The translations under genes and the position numbers were made by a program. From IMG/VR virus record IMGVR_UViG_3300007535_000001, positions 1 to 37,590 of that record: a stretch of 37,590 nucleotides of DNA; one strand, written 5' to 3'. This stretch comes from a virus. A model generated the notes under the pieces. It searched no databases and had not been told where the DNA came from. It saw only the letters and a list, made by a program, of their open reading frames with translations. Positions 8,200 through 15,750 of this stretch are shown piece by piece. Within the stretch, counting starts at the first letter, position 1; every line of letters starts with the position of its first letter.

Positions 8200-9891
8200 T
8201 TATACATTTATATTTGAATTAAAACTTAAATTTCTCATTATTCCTTGGCTTACTTTTTCAACTAATTCCTCGCCACTTACATCACCATTTACAGTTATAT
8301 TGACGGTAGTTCCACCGCTTACCCCTCCTTTACTTAACTTAGCATTTGGAACAATATTTCCACTTTTGTTTGGAGTAAACAATTCTGGACCTTCTTCACC
8401 TACTATATAGCTAGTTCCTTTCTTTACTGGACCACCACTTGCTCTGCCTCCACCAAATACTTTTGACGCAGCATTTCTAGCACCTTCTAATATATTTAAC
8501 TGTTTAATTTTACTTATTAATCTACTAACCCAATTAATAACTTTGGCTATTGTGTCTATTGTTCCCTCCCATCTTTTTTTGAAAAAATCTATTGCTTCAA
8601 TAGCAAATTCAATTCCTCTAGTTAATCCTTCAATAGCAAGTATCAAAGAATATTCTATTATTTTAAATACTGCTAATAATGCTCCAAATAATATCACTCC
8701 TAAAACTTTAGCAAATATTTCTAAATAAGGTTTTAGAGGAGTTAAAGTATCCCATAATCTTTGAAGTGCTGGAAGTAATCTTTCTGTAAACATTAATACT
8801 ATATTATCCCAAGCTGTTTTTAATATATCTACAATACCAGTTTTTTCATCTATCATTTGAAAGAAATCTCTTATATTTTTACCACCATCTTTAAAAGCGT
8901 CTATTAACTTTCCTTTAAACAAGAAAGCTAAAGCGGTGATTACACCTATCGCAATTCCTACTGGACCAGCTAAAGCAGAAAAGCCTGTTATAATTACTGG
9001 TAAAGCAATTCCTAATAAACCTATAACACCTATTAAACCAGTAATAGCTATTGCTGCTAAACCTATTTTTTTAGTTAATTCTGGATTTGCGCTTACCCAT
9101 TCTGATATTTTTTTAATTACTGGCTCTACTTTAGCAACTATTTCTCGTAAAACAGGAATAAACGCTCTACCTATTGTTTCTTTAACCTCTTTTATTCTTT
9201 GTTGTAAAACCCTTTGTTTGTTAGCTAAACTATCTTGAGTTCTAGCAAAATCACCAATAGCATTTTTAGACTGGCTCATAGCTATCTCTAAAGTAGCATA
9301 AGCTCTTTTTTGTCTATCAGTTTCATCAGTAAGCTCACCAGTAGCTTCCATAGATTTAACTTTAGCTTTAACATCTTCTTCTAGTATCGCAATACCTAAC
9401 TCTTTTACACTTTCTCTTTCACCTAACAATGCTTTAGTTAATGCTTTATTAGCTCTTTCAGCCCCACCTTCAATATTTGTAAATGAAGCTAAATCAACAG
9501 CTAATTTATTAGTTTTTCCAGCTAAATCTAAAGCCATATCACCTGATAAACCAAAACCAGTTAACATATCACCTGTAGCAGATAATAAATCTTTAGCAGA
9601 ACTTTCAGCTAAACCAAAATTATTCCTTAAATCCATTGCTGTTTTTTGTGCTTCTTCACTAACATCACCAAATACAACATCAAACTTATTAAATATTTCT
9701 TGTGCATCAGAAGCGTCTTGTGTCATTTTATAAAGACCTGTTCCAACTATACCAGCTGTAGCAGTTCCCACCATTGCCATTTTTCTAAAGGCAGGTTGTA
9801 AATCATTAATCTTGCCTTTTAAACCTTTTAATTGTTTAGAGGCATTATCTCTGGCTTCTATTAAAATGTTTAGTCTTCTACTTTCTGCCAT
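8200..9891 (-). CDS. Tape measure protein, 563 aa
   Basis: The protein begins with a helical, basic segment (MAESRRLNILIEARDNASKQ), typical of tape measures. It has a TP901-type core (QEIFNKFDVVFGDVSEEAQK, LAESSAKDLLSATGDMLTGF), hydrophobic segments at about residues 270-330 and 395-430, and a C-terminal RASGGPVKKGTSYIVGEEGPE box that is very common at tape measure ends. Length sets tail length; at about 0.15 nm per residue a tail of roughly 80-85 nm is inferred. Its ATG overlaps the end of the -1 frame of the chaperone gene, as in lambda-type tail operons. Confidence 0.93.
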   Translation of the reverse strand: MAESRRLNILIEARDNASKQLKGLKGKINDLQPAFRKMAMVGTATAGIVGTGLYKMTQDASDAQEIFNKFDVVFGDVSEEAQKTAMDLRNNFGLAESSAKDLLSATGDMLTGFGLSGDMALDLAGKTNKLAVDLASFTNIEGGAERANKALTKALLGERESVKELGIAILEEDVKAKVKSMEATGELTDETDRQKRAYATLEIAMSQSKNAIGDFARTQDSLANKQRVLQQRIKEVKETIGRAFIPVLREIVAKVEPVIKKISEWVSANPELTKKIGLAAIAITGLIGVIGLLGIALPVIITGFSALAGPVGIAIGVITALAFLFKGKLIDAFKDGGKNIRDFFQMIDEKTGIVDILKTAWDNIVLMFTERLLPALQRLWDTLTPLKPYLEIFAKVLGVILFGALLAVFKIIEYSLILAIEGLTRGIEFAIEAIDFFKKRWEGTIDTIAKVINWVSRLISKIKQLNILEGARNAASKVFGGGRASGGPVKKGTSYIVGEEGPELFTPNKSGNIVPNAKLSKGGVSGGTTVNITVNGDVSGEELVEKVSQGIMRNLSFNSNINV

Positions 9892-10407
9892 ATTGTTTGC
9901 TATGTTTATTAGCTATTAATCTTTTCATTTTTATTATTTTTATATATGTATCAATATCGTGTTTACTTTGTTTTCTTATTTCACTAGGAGTCCAACCATA
10001 TTCTTCACTTAACATTTCCATTAATACACATTTATCAGGAGCTTTTTTTCCTTCTAATTGTCGTTGTAAACTATATTCCTCTATTATTTTTTTTTTGACT
10101 CTTTTACTGTTTCATTTACAACTCTTAAAATCTCATCTCCTTCTTCTTTTCTAAGGTTATTAAACCAATCTCTGTTAAACTTAAAATCTTTATCTCCTTG
10201 CTTTATATTTTCAATAGCAGTTTCAAGTAAAACAAATTTTTGTTCTGTCAAAATAGTAGCGTCAAAATCACTGACACCTGATTGACTGATATTTTTTGCT
10301 CCACTTAATAATACTCCTTCAATTTTTTCATTTTCTCCCCAAGTAAGATAACTCTTAAGTGTTAATTCGCAGAAATCTAGTTTTTTTATAGTTGTTTCTC
10401 TTTCCAT
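9878..10407 (-). CDS. Tail assembly chaperone fusion made by -1 frameshift (gpGT-like), 176 aa
   Basis: The 107-codon frame ends at TCA AAA AAA AAA TAA. Sliding back one base in the ten-A run (10096-10087) opens a second frame of 69 codons (IIEEYSLQRQLEGKKAPDKC, then GWTPSEIRKQSKHDIDTYIK) that runs without a stop to TAG at 9880-9878, inside the tape measure start. The plus-one (-2) frame is closed at once. Position between tail tube and tape measure, direction and size all match the lambda G/GT pair. The T part is expected to bind the tail tube subunit while the G part coats the tape measure. Without this frame the 190-bp gap would be empty. Confidence 0.88.
10084..10407 (-). CDS. Tail assembly chaperone, short form (gpG-like), 107 aa
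   Basis: This is the in-frame product that stops before frameshifting. It is acidic in the middle and ends in lysines from the slippery A run (VKESKKK). Sequence features EEGDEILRVVNE and YLTWGENEKIEGVLLSG suit a helical chaperone of about 100 residues. It lies directly after the major tail protein gene and before the tape measure. The short form should exceed the fusion in amount, as in lambda, but the ratio cannot be read from sequence. Confidence 0.88.
   Translation of the reverse strand: MERETTIKKLDFCELTLKSYLTWGENEKIEGVLLSGAKNISQSGVSDFDATILTEQKFVLLETAIENIKQGDKDFKFNRDWFNNLRKEEGDEILRVVNETVKESKKK
10087..10096 (-). other. Ten-A slippery run for -1 frameshift
   Basis: On the minus strand the run reads C then ten A then TAATAG, phased TCA AAA AAA AAA TAA. 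It contains A AAA AAA, the best class of bacterial -1 slippery heptamer, directly before the zero-frame stop. Transcriptional slippage on ten A is an equally possible mechanism. I see no obvious stable downstream stem. Confidence 0.85.
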
Positions 10408-10485
10408 ATATTTATTTTAGTTTATTAATGATAGAATATACATCTTTAGCATTTATATGCCTCTATGAAGCTCCTGTGGCTAAAT

Positions 10486-11484
10486 TTAAGTAGTTGGAGC
10501 TACATTATATTCACTAGTATTGTTAACTATAGTGATTTTAGCTCCTTCATCGTCATCTTCGTTATAAAATGCTTTGAATTCAATATTTTCAGGCACTAAT
10601 TCATCATTACCTCCAGCTTCTCTATTCCAGTTAGTTAATTTAACTTTATTCATTACAATATTAATTTCAGGGTTATTTCCTCCACCAATATCTTCTGTGC
10701 TTTTAATATTGATTTCCATATACTTAGCTGTTTGATTTAAGTATAAATCTTTATAAGTTTCATCTTTAAAGTTCTTACTTAAACTTCCTTCTACTGCTAA
10801 TTTAGCATTATATACATTATCAGCTTCATATTTACCTAATACATAATCAATAATTGCTCCAGTATCTAAAGTAATACTTCCTTCTTTAACTGGCACAGCT
10901 TCGGCACTATCTAAACCACCTTCTGTATCAGCTACTTTAATTGTGATATCTTTACCTACAAAATCAAATTCCTTTTCATAAGCAGGAGCATCAGTTCCAT
11001 CTTCGGCTTTAGTAGCTAAAAAGTTAGCTGAATATCTTACAAAGTCATCTGTTCCAAAACTAATCTCTAAAGAGCTAACCATTGCATTAGCAATATTTAA
11101 GTTTTGAATCCCACCGTCTTTAGCAAATAAAGTTAGTGAGTCGTGTTCTATTGAGTTAGAGTTTAATGTCATTTCGTGAGAATAAACATTATCTCCTGTT
11201 CCAATTTCAGTAGATACAACTGAACCAAAAATGTTATAAAGCACATAGCCTACAACATCTACTTGTAAAACTCCTTCTAAAGAACCTTCTACAAATTTTC
11301 TAGTTAGCCTTTGATTATCGCTATCAAATAAATTCCCGTGAGAATTGTCATCAACAGCAACCTCAGCTCTCTCTGTTATATTAGCAGAAACATTTTTAAT
11401 CCATTTTTCTGCCACTGTTTGAGCGGTGCCTCTTGTTTCTTCTAAAGCAACGCCCAATTCTATTTGTCTTCCAATGATTTCCAT
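10486..11484 (-). CDS. Major tail (tube) protein, 332 aa
   Basis: The beginning (MEIIGRQIELGVALEETRGT, WIKNVSANITERAEVAVDD) and later LEISFGTDDFVRYSANFLA, with a final stretch NKVKLTNWNREAGGNDELVP, are typical of tail tube proteins of long-tailed phages. The gene lies between the tail terminator and the tail chaperones, the canonical place. At 332 residues it is longer than a bare tube protein, suggesting an inserted decoration domain (about residues 150-240). The 80-bp gap below it holds no gene. Confidence 0.85.
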   Translation of the reverse strand: MEIIGRQIELGVALEETRGTAQTVAEKWIKNVSANITERAEVAVDDNSHGNLFDSDNQRLTRKFVEGSLEGVLQVDVVGYVLYNIFGSVVSTEIGTGDNVYSHEMTLNSNSIEHDSLTLFAKDGGIQNLNIANAMVSSLEISFGTDDFVRYSANFLATKAEDGTDAPAYEKEFDFVGKDITIKVADTEGGLDSAEAVPVKEGSITLDTGAIIDYVLGKYEADNVYNAKLAVEGSLSKNFKDETYKDLYLNQTAKYMEINIKSTEDIGGGNNPEINIVMNKVKLTNWNREAGGNDELVPENIEFKAFYNEDDDEGAKITIVNNTSEYNVAPTT

Positions 11485-11495
11485 ATTTTTTAAAA

Positions 11496-11915
11496 TTAAT
11501 TATTTGTTAATGTTTTTATTATTATATTAAATTCCCCATAAGCTATTAAACCTTGTTCCTCTGTGCTTGTTTCCCAGTCGCCACTTTCTACTTTTAACCA
11601 AACTCTATGCCCGTCTATACTATTTAAATCCCAACCGCTATCAAATGCTGATAATACACTATCTACTAAATTAGGCATTACATCATTATATAATTCATTT
11701 AAATTTGAATTAGCAGCTGAACAAATAAGATATAGTTTAAAATCATATTCTTTAATGTTCTCGCTATTAGTTTCAAACTCGTTTCCTACTCTTACAGGGA
11801 AGAAAACTGCTGCAGGGTAGCCATTAAACTCACTTGTAGGATTTGAATGAACCTCTGCTATTTTATCTATTCCATTTAGTATTGTTTCTATTTTGCTTAT
11901 AATTGTTGAATACAT
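11496..11915 (-). CDS. Tail terminator protein, 139 aa
   Basis: A small alpha/beta protein with N-terminal helix (YSTIISKIETILNGI), a GYPAAVFFPVRVGNEFETN strand pair, YDFKLYLIC and a final GLIAYGEFNIIIKTL strand. This pattern and the position between the HK97 gp10-like gene and the tail tube gene identify it as a tail terminator, the ring that caps the tube and joins it to the head. Assigned mainly on order and fold pattern. Confidence 0.72.
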   Translation of the reverse strand: MYSTIISKIETILNGIDKIAEVHSNPTSEFNGYPAAVFFPVRVGNEFETNSENIKEYDFKLYLICSAANSNLNELYNDVMPNLVDSVLSAFDSGWDLNSIDGHRVWLKVESGDWETSTEEQGLIAYGEFNIIIKTLTNN

Positions 11916-11919
11916 ATTT

Positions 11920-12357
11920 TTATTTTGCTAAATCTTTTACGATATTTAATAACATTTTATCCGCTAATTTCCTTACTGCTTTTTCGTTCTTATCAAAGGC
12001 ATAATTTAACCAAGGTCTGCTTTTTACTCCTGTTCTACTATTTATCTCCCCTTCCCTTCTACCGTGAACATATTTTGCGTATGGAGCTATTCTTTCATCT
12101 GGTCCTATAACTAAACTGAACTTTTTAATCTTTGTTCCTGCTTGGTGGCTATCTCTTAATGCTCCTGTATCTACTGGAGCTCCACCTCCACTTCCGCCAA
12201 CATTCCAAGGATTTCTAACAATAGTTCTTGTATATTCTGCTTTTGCTCTTACAAAGAAAATCTTTAACTGATTAATCGTATTTCTAGGATTTCTGTCTAT
12301 CGCCCTTTTAAAACTCTCAGCTCCTTTTATTTTAATGTTAAATTGATTTTTTGCCAT
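11920..12357 (-). CDS. HK97 gp10-like tail completion protein, 145 aa
   Basis: The motif VDTGALRDSHQ, followed by YAKYVHGRREG and SRPWLNYAFDKNEKAVRKLA, is characteristic of the HK97 gp10/Minor_tail_Z-type family that completes the head-tail joint. Length is normal for the family. It lies between the head-closure and tail-terminator genes with 2-5 bp spacing, so the four connector genes are one translation block. Confidence 0.85.
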   Translation of the reverse strand: MAKNQFNIKIKGAESFKRAIDRNPRNTINQLKIFFVRAKAEYTRTIVRNPWNVGGSGGGAPVDTGALRDSHQAGTKIKKFSLVIGPDERIAPYAKYVHGRREGEINSRTGVKSRPWLNYAFDKNEKAVRKLADKMLLNIVKDLAK

Positions 12358-12358
12358 A

Positions 12359-12673
12359 TTAACTATCGTTTCTTTCTATAAATATTTCTAAATGTTTATG
12401 CTTGCCTCCATAATTTCTTTTATTAATTGAACTTACTGAATAAGTGTGTCCATCACTATCTTCTAAATCATCTCCTGCTTTTATATCTACATTTACATCA
12501 CACCATAGCGTAAAGGTATTAGTAAAAGATTTTCCTATTCTCTCTATAAGCTCAGCACTAGGCTGTTGTAAATGTCCGACAAAATTTCCTACCTCTACTC
12601 TTACTGATTTCCCATTAACATAGCCTCCTTGTCTGTAATTTGTAAATGTAGTTTTAAAATAATTATCAATCAT
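12359..12673 (-). CDS. Head-closure (stopper) protein, 104 aa
   Basis: A short beta protein with SFTNTFTLWCDVNVDIKAGD, then LEDSDGHTYSVSSI and a final KHLEIFIER strand. This is the pattern of phage head-tail joining proteins related to SPP1 gp16 and HK97 head-closure proteins, which plug the portal after packaging. It lies between the adaptor and the gp10-like gene. Assigned on pattern and gene order. Confidence 0.75.
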   Translation of the reverse strand: MIDNYFKTTFTNYRQGGYVNGKSVRVEVGNFVGHLQQPSAELIERIGKSFTNTFTLWCDVNVDIKAGDDLEDSDGHTYSVSSINKRNYGGKHKHLEIFIERNDS

Positions 12674-12677
12674 ATCT

Positions 12678-13268
12678 TTATAAATAATATCTCTTATAAT
12701 TTTCTAATATCTTTTCAATTTTCTTAAAATCTTTTAATTCACTATCTGTTGAAAATGTAACTGAATACTCACCAATTCTCTCTGATTTAATACCACCTAA
12801 ACTTCCACCTTGTCCTGTATTATATACACTGGTTGCTAAAAATGTTGCTACATAAATTATGTCATCAGGTGCTTCCTCACTATAACCCCATTTAGCAGTA
12901 ATTTTCTGGTTTTGTATTCCTTCTCCAAATATACCGTTTCTATACCATACAGAAGTTATTGGTAATCCTTTAGAATTGTGATTATTCGGTAGTAATTTAT
13001 AATCACTCTCACTTAATTCACTAAAACTATCTCCATATACATCATTTCCTACTTCTACTTTAGTTATCTCAATACAGTCATCTATTAATAACTTTCTAGT
13101 ATTATCACCATTAAAATATCTCACACTTGCTTCGCTATCAGATGCAAAATCTCTTTCTGTATAGTTATCAATATATTTTTCTACACCATCAATAATACTA
13201 TCAATATCTTCTGTTATAGTTTTACCTGTAAAATTTTCTACTTTAGATTTATTTGTATATTTAGGCAT
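12678..13268 (-). CDS. Head-tail connector/adaptor (gp6-like), 196 aa
   Basis: The N-terminal part (VENFTGKTITEDIDSIIDGV, IDNYTERDF) and middle (YFNGDNTRKLLIDDCIEITK) resemble the gp6-type DNA-packaging adaptors that ring the portal (HK97 gp6, SPP1 gp15). A final helix region (DFKKIEKILENYKRYYL) is expected for this family. It is the first full-size gene after the capsid protein. Confidence rests on pattern and place. Confidence 0.78.
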   Translation of the reverse strand: MPKYTNKSKVENFTGKTITEDIDSIIDGVEKYIDNYTERDFASDSEASVRYFNGDNTRKLLIDDCIEITKVEVGNDVYGDSFSELSESDYKLLPNNHNSKGLPITSVWYRNGIFGEGIQNQKITAKWGYSEEAPDDIIYVATFLATSVYNTGQGGSLGGIKSERIGEYSVTFSTDSELKDFKKIEKILENYKRYYL

Positions 13269-13269
13269 A

Positions 13270-13410
13270 TTATTTAGTTATAAGTTCGTTAGTTTTTAAT
13301 TGTGTATCTCTAAACTCACTAACTAGCTTATATTTCTTATTATCTAGCTTTTTATTAGTTCTTATCTTTATTCCATTTTTTCTACTTATGTAGGTATATT
13401 TATATATCAT
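13270..13410 (-). CDS. Small basic protein, 46 aa
   Basis: ATG at 13410 has the usual ATATG context and the frame ends with TAA at 13272-13270, which directly abuts the ATG of the adaptor gene. The product begins MIYKYTYISRKNGIKIRT and is lysine-rich. It fills the space between the capsid hairpin and the connector block and has no other explanation. Function unknown; a small head-decoration or Rho-like HeH protein often sits here in other phages, but I see no proof. Confidence 0.6.
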   Translation of the reverse strand: MIYKYTYISRKNGIKIRTNKKLDNKKYKLVSEFRDTQLKTNELITK

Positions 13411-13425
13411 ATTAAGTTCTTATTC

Positions 13426-13448
13426 GGAGGCTAGTAAGCCTAGCCCCC
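13426..13448 (-). terminator. Strong hairpin 3' of the major capsid gene (no U tract)
   Basis: The minus strand reads GGGGGCTAG, GCTTA, CTAGCCTCC: a 9-bp stem with one G-T pair and a 5-nt loop, 20 bp after the capsid stop. No run of T follows (CGAATAAG), so it is not a classical terminator. It may stop polymerase weakly or protect the capsid mRNA 3' end and so raise capsid yield. Confidence 0.55.
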
Positions 13449-13468
13449 TATATAAATCCTTAATCAGT

Positions 13469-14800
13469 TTAAGATGCAGCTGTTGTCAGTTTAGTAACGG
13501 CACTTGGGATAACTACGATAAAACCAAATCTTTCTGTCCAGCGAATTGCTTCACGGTCAGTAGTAATTAAGTTAATATCAGCGTTATCAGCAACATTTCT
13601 AACCGTTCCAGCGTCAAATCTTTTAGCTTGAATTCCACCTTTATATCCTAAGATAGTAGCTTTCTTCAAATCTCCAAATAGAACAAATGAAGTTTCTGCT
13701 GCACTATCTCCTTTAGCAGGCATAGCTTCTACTAATACTACTGGGTATCCCCAAATTGTAGCAGGTCCAGACTGGCTAGGTGCTTGGTAAATGTATTGTC
13801 CATCAGTAGCTTTAAGTTTTCTTACATAGCTCATAATAGTTCTATGTAAATAATACTTAGCATTTCCTAAAGCTCCTTGAGGAGTAGCGTCTACCATATC
13901 AATTAAATCTTCAGCGCCTACATCACTAAAATCAGTTCCAGTTATTTCAACTTCATTTACATCTGAATTCTCTAATAAACCAGTAAATGAACCGTATGTA
14001 GCTGTTCCATCACCATTAAAGAATGCTTCGTCTTCTGCTTCTGCTAAACCTTCGGCAACTCTTGAAGCTACAAAACTGAATAAATCAATTTCTTCATCTT
14101 CAAGTAATTCGCTAGTTAGAGTAGCAATAGCTCCCATTTTCTTTAATGTTAACTCGTCTTGACCTAAAACAGGTTGTGTTGATTTAATCTTAGCTCCTTC
14201 ATCTACCCAGTAAACAGAAACATCAGTAGTTAGACTATTAGCTTTATAACTTCCTTTTGAAAGTTGTAAAGTCATTGACTCTCTACGAGCTACACCATAA
14301 TCAGTCATTAAGTGTCTGATTTCAGCACTTAATTCACTATCAATAGTATAACCAGCACTTGGAGAACTTTCACTAGTAGTCATTTCCTTTAAAGTAGCTG
14401 TATCGTTATTTACAATAGCTGATAAAAGACCTTTGATTTTAGTGTTTAGATTTTTTCTTTTCTCATTTTTTTGAATATCTTGATTATAAACACCAACTTT
14501 CTTTTCCATTTGTCTTTTAATTTCTGCTACTTGTTTCTTTAAAGCGTCTACTGTTTTCTCTTCTAGGTTTTCAGCAGCCTTACTAATCATTTTTTCCATT
14601 TTACCTACAACTTCATCTTCTTCGTCATCTTCTTTTTCTTCTTCCTCTGCTTTTAACTCTAGAGCTTTTTTATAATCATCTTTCATTAATTCTTTTTCTT
14701 CTTCTCCTAACTCTTCAAACTTTGATTTAAGTTCTTTTTTAGTATCTTCTGATATAACACCAGCTTTTAGAATACTTTTTAAATACTTATAAAATTCCAT
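13469..14800 (-). CDS. Major capsid protein, HK97 fold, with N-terminal scaffold domain, 443 aa
   Basis: Residues 1-130 are a highly charged coiled coil (EEEEKEDDEEDEVVGKMEKM), the delta/scaffold part that prohead protease removes. The shell part starts near residue 145 (SPSAGYTIDSELSAEI) and shows HK97 features: ELLEDEEIDLFSFVASRVAE, EDEAFFNGDGTATYGSFTG (E loop and spine helix region), and the P domain/A domain ending GFIVVIPSAVTKL. Total length is usual for a capsid protein with built-in scaffold. It follows the protease gene by 10 bp. Confidence 0.95.
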   Translation of the reverse strand: MEFYKYLKSILKAGVISEDTKKELKSKFEELGEEEKELMKDDYKKALELKAEEEEKEDDEEDEVVGKMEKMISKAAENLEEKTVDALKKQVAEIKRQMEKKVGVYNQDIQKNEKRKNLNTKIKGLLSAIVNNDTATLKEMTTSESSPSAGYTIDSELSAEIRHLMTDYGVARRESMTLQLSKGSYKANSLTTDVSVYWVDEGAKIKSTQPVLGQDELTLKKMGAIATLTSELLEDEEIDLFSFVASRVAEGLAEAEDEAFFNGDGTATYGSFTGLLENSDVNEVEITGTDFSDVGAEDLIDMVDATPQGALGNAKYYLHRTIMSYVRKLKATDGQYIYQAPSQSGPATIWGYPVVLVEAMPAKGDSAAETSFVLFGDLKKATILGYKGGIQAKRFDAGTVRNVADNADINLITTDREAIRWTERFGFIVVIPSAVTKLTTAAS

Positions 14801-14810
14801 ATAATTCTTC

Positions 14811-15728
14811 TTAATTTTCTTTATCTTTAAGTTTTAGTAGTTTTTTAATTGCTGAATTTACAAGGTAATTGTTGTCAGTCTTATTGCCTTTGTCGACCTC
14901 GCAATTTTTACTGACTTCCATTAAAGCCTTGTTTATTCTGGCAAGACTACTTGTCTTATTATTTTTATATTTTTCAATATATTTATTAATCTTTTCCTCT
15001 GCAGTTTCTTTCTTTACTACTTTCTTTTCTACTTTCTTTTCCTCTTTTTCTTCTAATAATTTTTTAGTTTTTTCTAGTTCCGCTTTTAGTTTTTCTATTT
15101 CTTCGTTTTCTTTTTGTTTAGCTTTGGTATCACTAGTTTCTTCGGTTTTACTTTTTTCCCCTCCTCCTTTACTACTGTTGCGTTTTTCGGAACTTGATTT
15201 TTCATTCTCTTTATCTTCTTTATTATCTTTGTTTGATTGTTCATATAATTTATCTACATTAATACCTGCACTCTTGGCTTTAGCTAAGGCTTGTGAATTA
15301 GCTGGAACACTTACCGCACTTATTTCAATTAATTCAGCTTCCATTATCTTACTCATATCCTTTTCATCATATTGCTTAGGTATAAAACCAACAGAGAAAG
15401 CATTTAAATATTTATTAGCATACAAATCATAAATAATCTTAGCCTTAGGGTTTTCATCTACCGCAAACTGTATCTTACCAGTCATCTTTTTGTTCTCAAT
15501 TTTTAAAGTTCCTTTTTTTACCTTACCAATAACCTCTGTAGCGTCTGAATGATTATGACTGTTTAAAATAACAGGGTTCTTTTTGAAAGCTTTTAAATCA
15601 AAGCCATCTTGAATAACTATATCACCGTGTCTATCTTCCCCTTGAGTAGAGAAAATAGCCTCAATGGTATTAGTATCTTTGTCGGTATTTTTTAATTCTA
15701 TATCAAATTTCTTGTATAGTGTTTTCAT
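14811..15728 (-). CDS. Prohead protease (HK97/S78 family) with charged C-terminal tail, 305 aa
   Basis: The N-terminal 160 residues carry the S78 protease pattern: FSTQGEDRHGDIVIQDGFD, the histidine region NPVILNSHNHSD, LNAFSVGFIPK, and the serine box ELIEISAVSVPANSQA. Residues about 175-260 are a low-complexity K/E/S region, partly coiled coil, that could act as scaffold. It cuts the scaffold domain from the capsid protein during maturation. Genes run portal, protease, capsid with 10-22 bp spacing, as in HK97-type modules. Confidence 0.93.
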   Translation of the reverse strand: MKTLYKKFDIELKNTDKDTNTIEAIFSTQGEDRHGDIVIQDGFDLKAFKKNPVILNSHNHSDATEVIGKVKKGTLKIENKKMTGKIQFAVDENPKAKIIYDLYANKYLNAFSVGFIPKQYDEKDMSKIMEAELIEISAVSVPANSQALAKAKSAGINVDKLYEQSNKDNKEDKENEKSSSEKRNSSKGGGEKSKTEETSDTKAKQKENEEIEKLKAELEKTKKLLEEKEEKKVEKKVVKKETAEEKINKYIEKYKNNKTSSLARINKALMEVSKNCEVDKGNKTDNNYLVNSAIKKLLKLKDKEN

Positions 15729-15750
15729 ATTTTTATATAAATTTTAATTA

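Noticed and set aside
14869-15432. 187-aa plus-strand ORF opposite the prohead protease gene
   Set aside because: Antisense of the K/E-rich tail, giving a Phe/Ser/Leu-rich false membrane protein.
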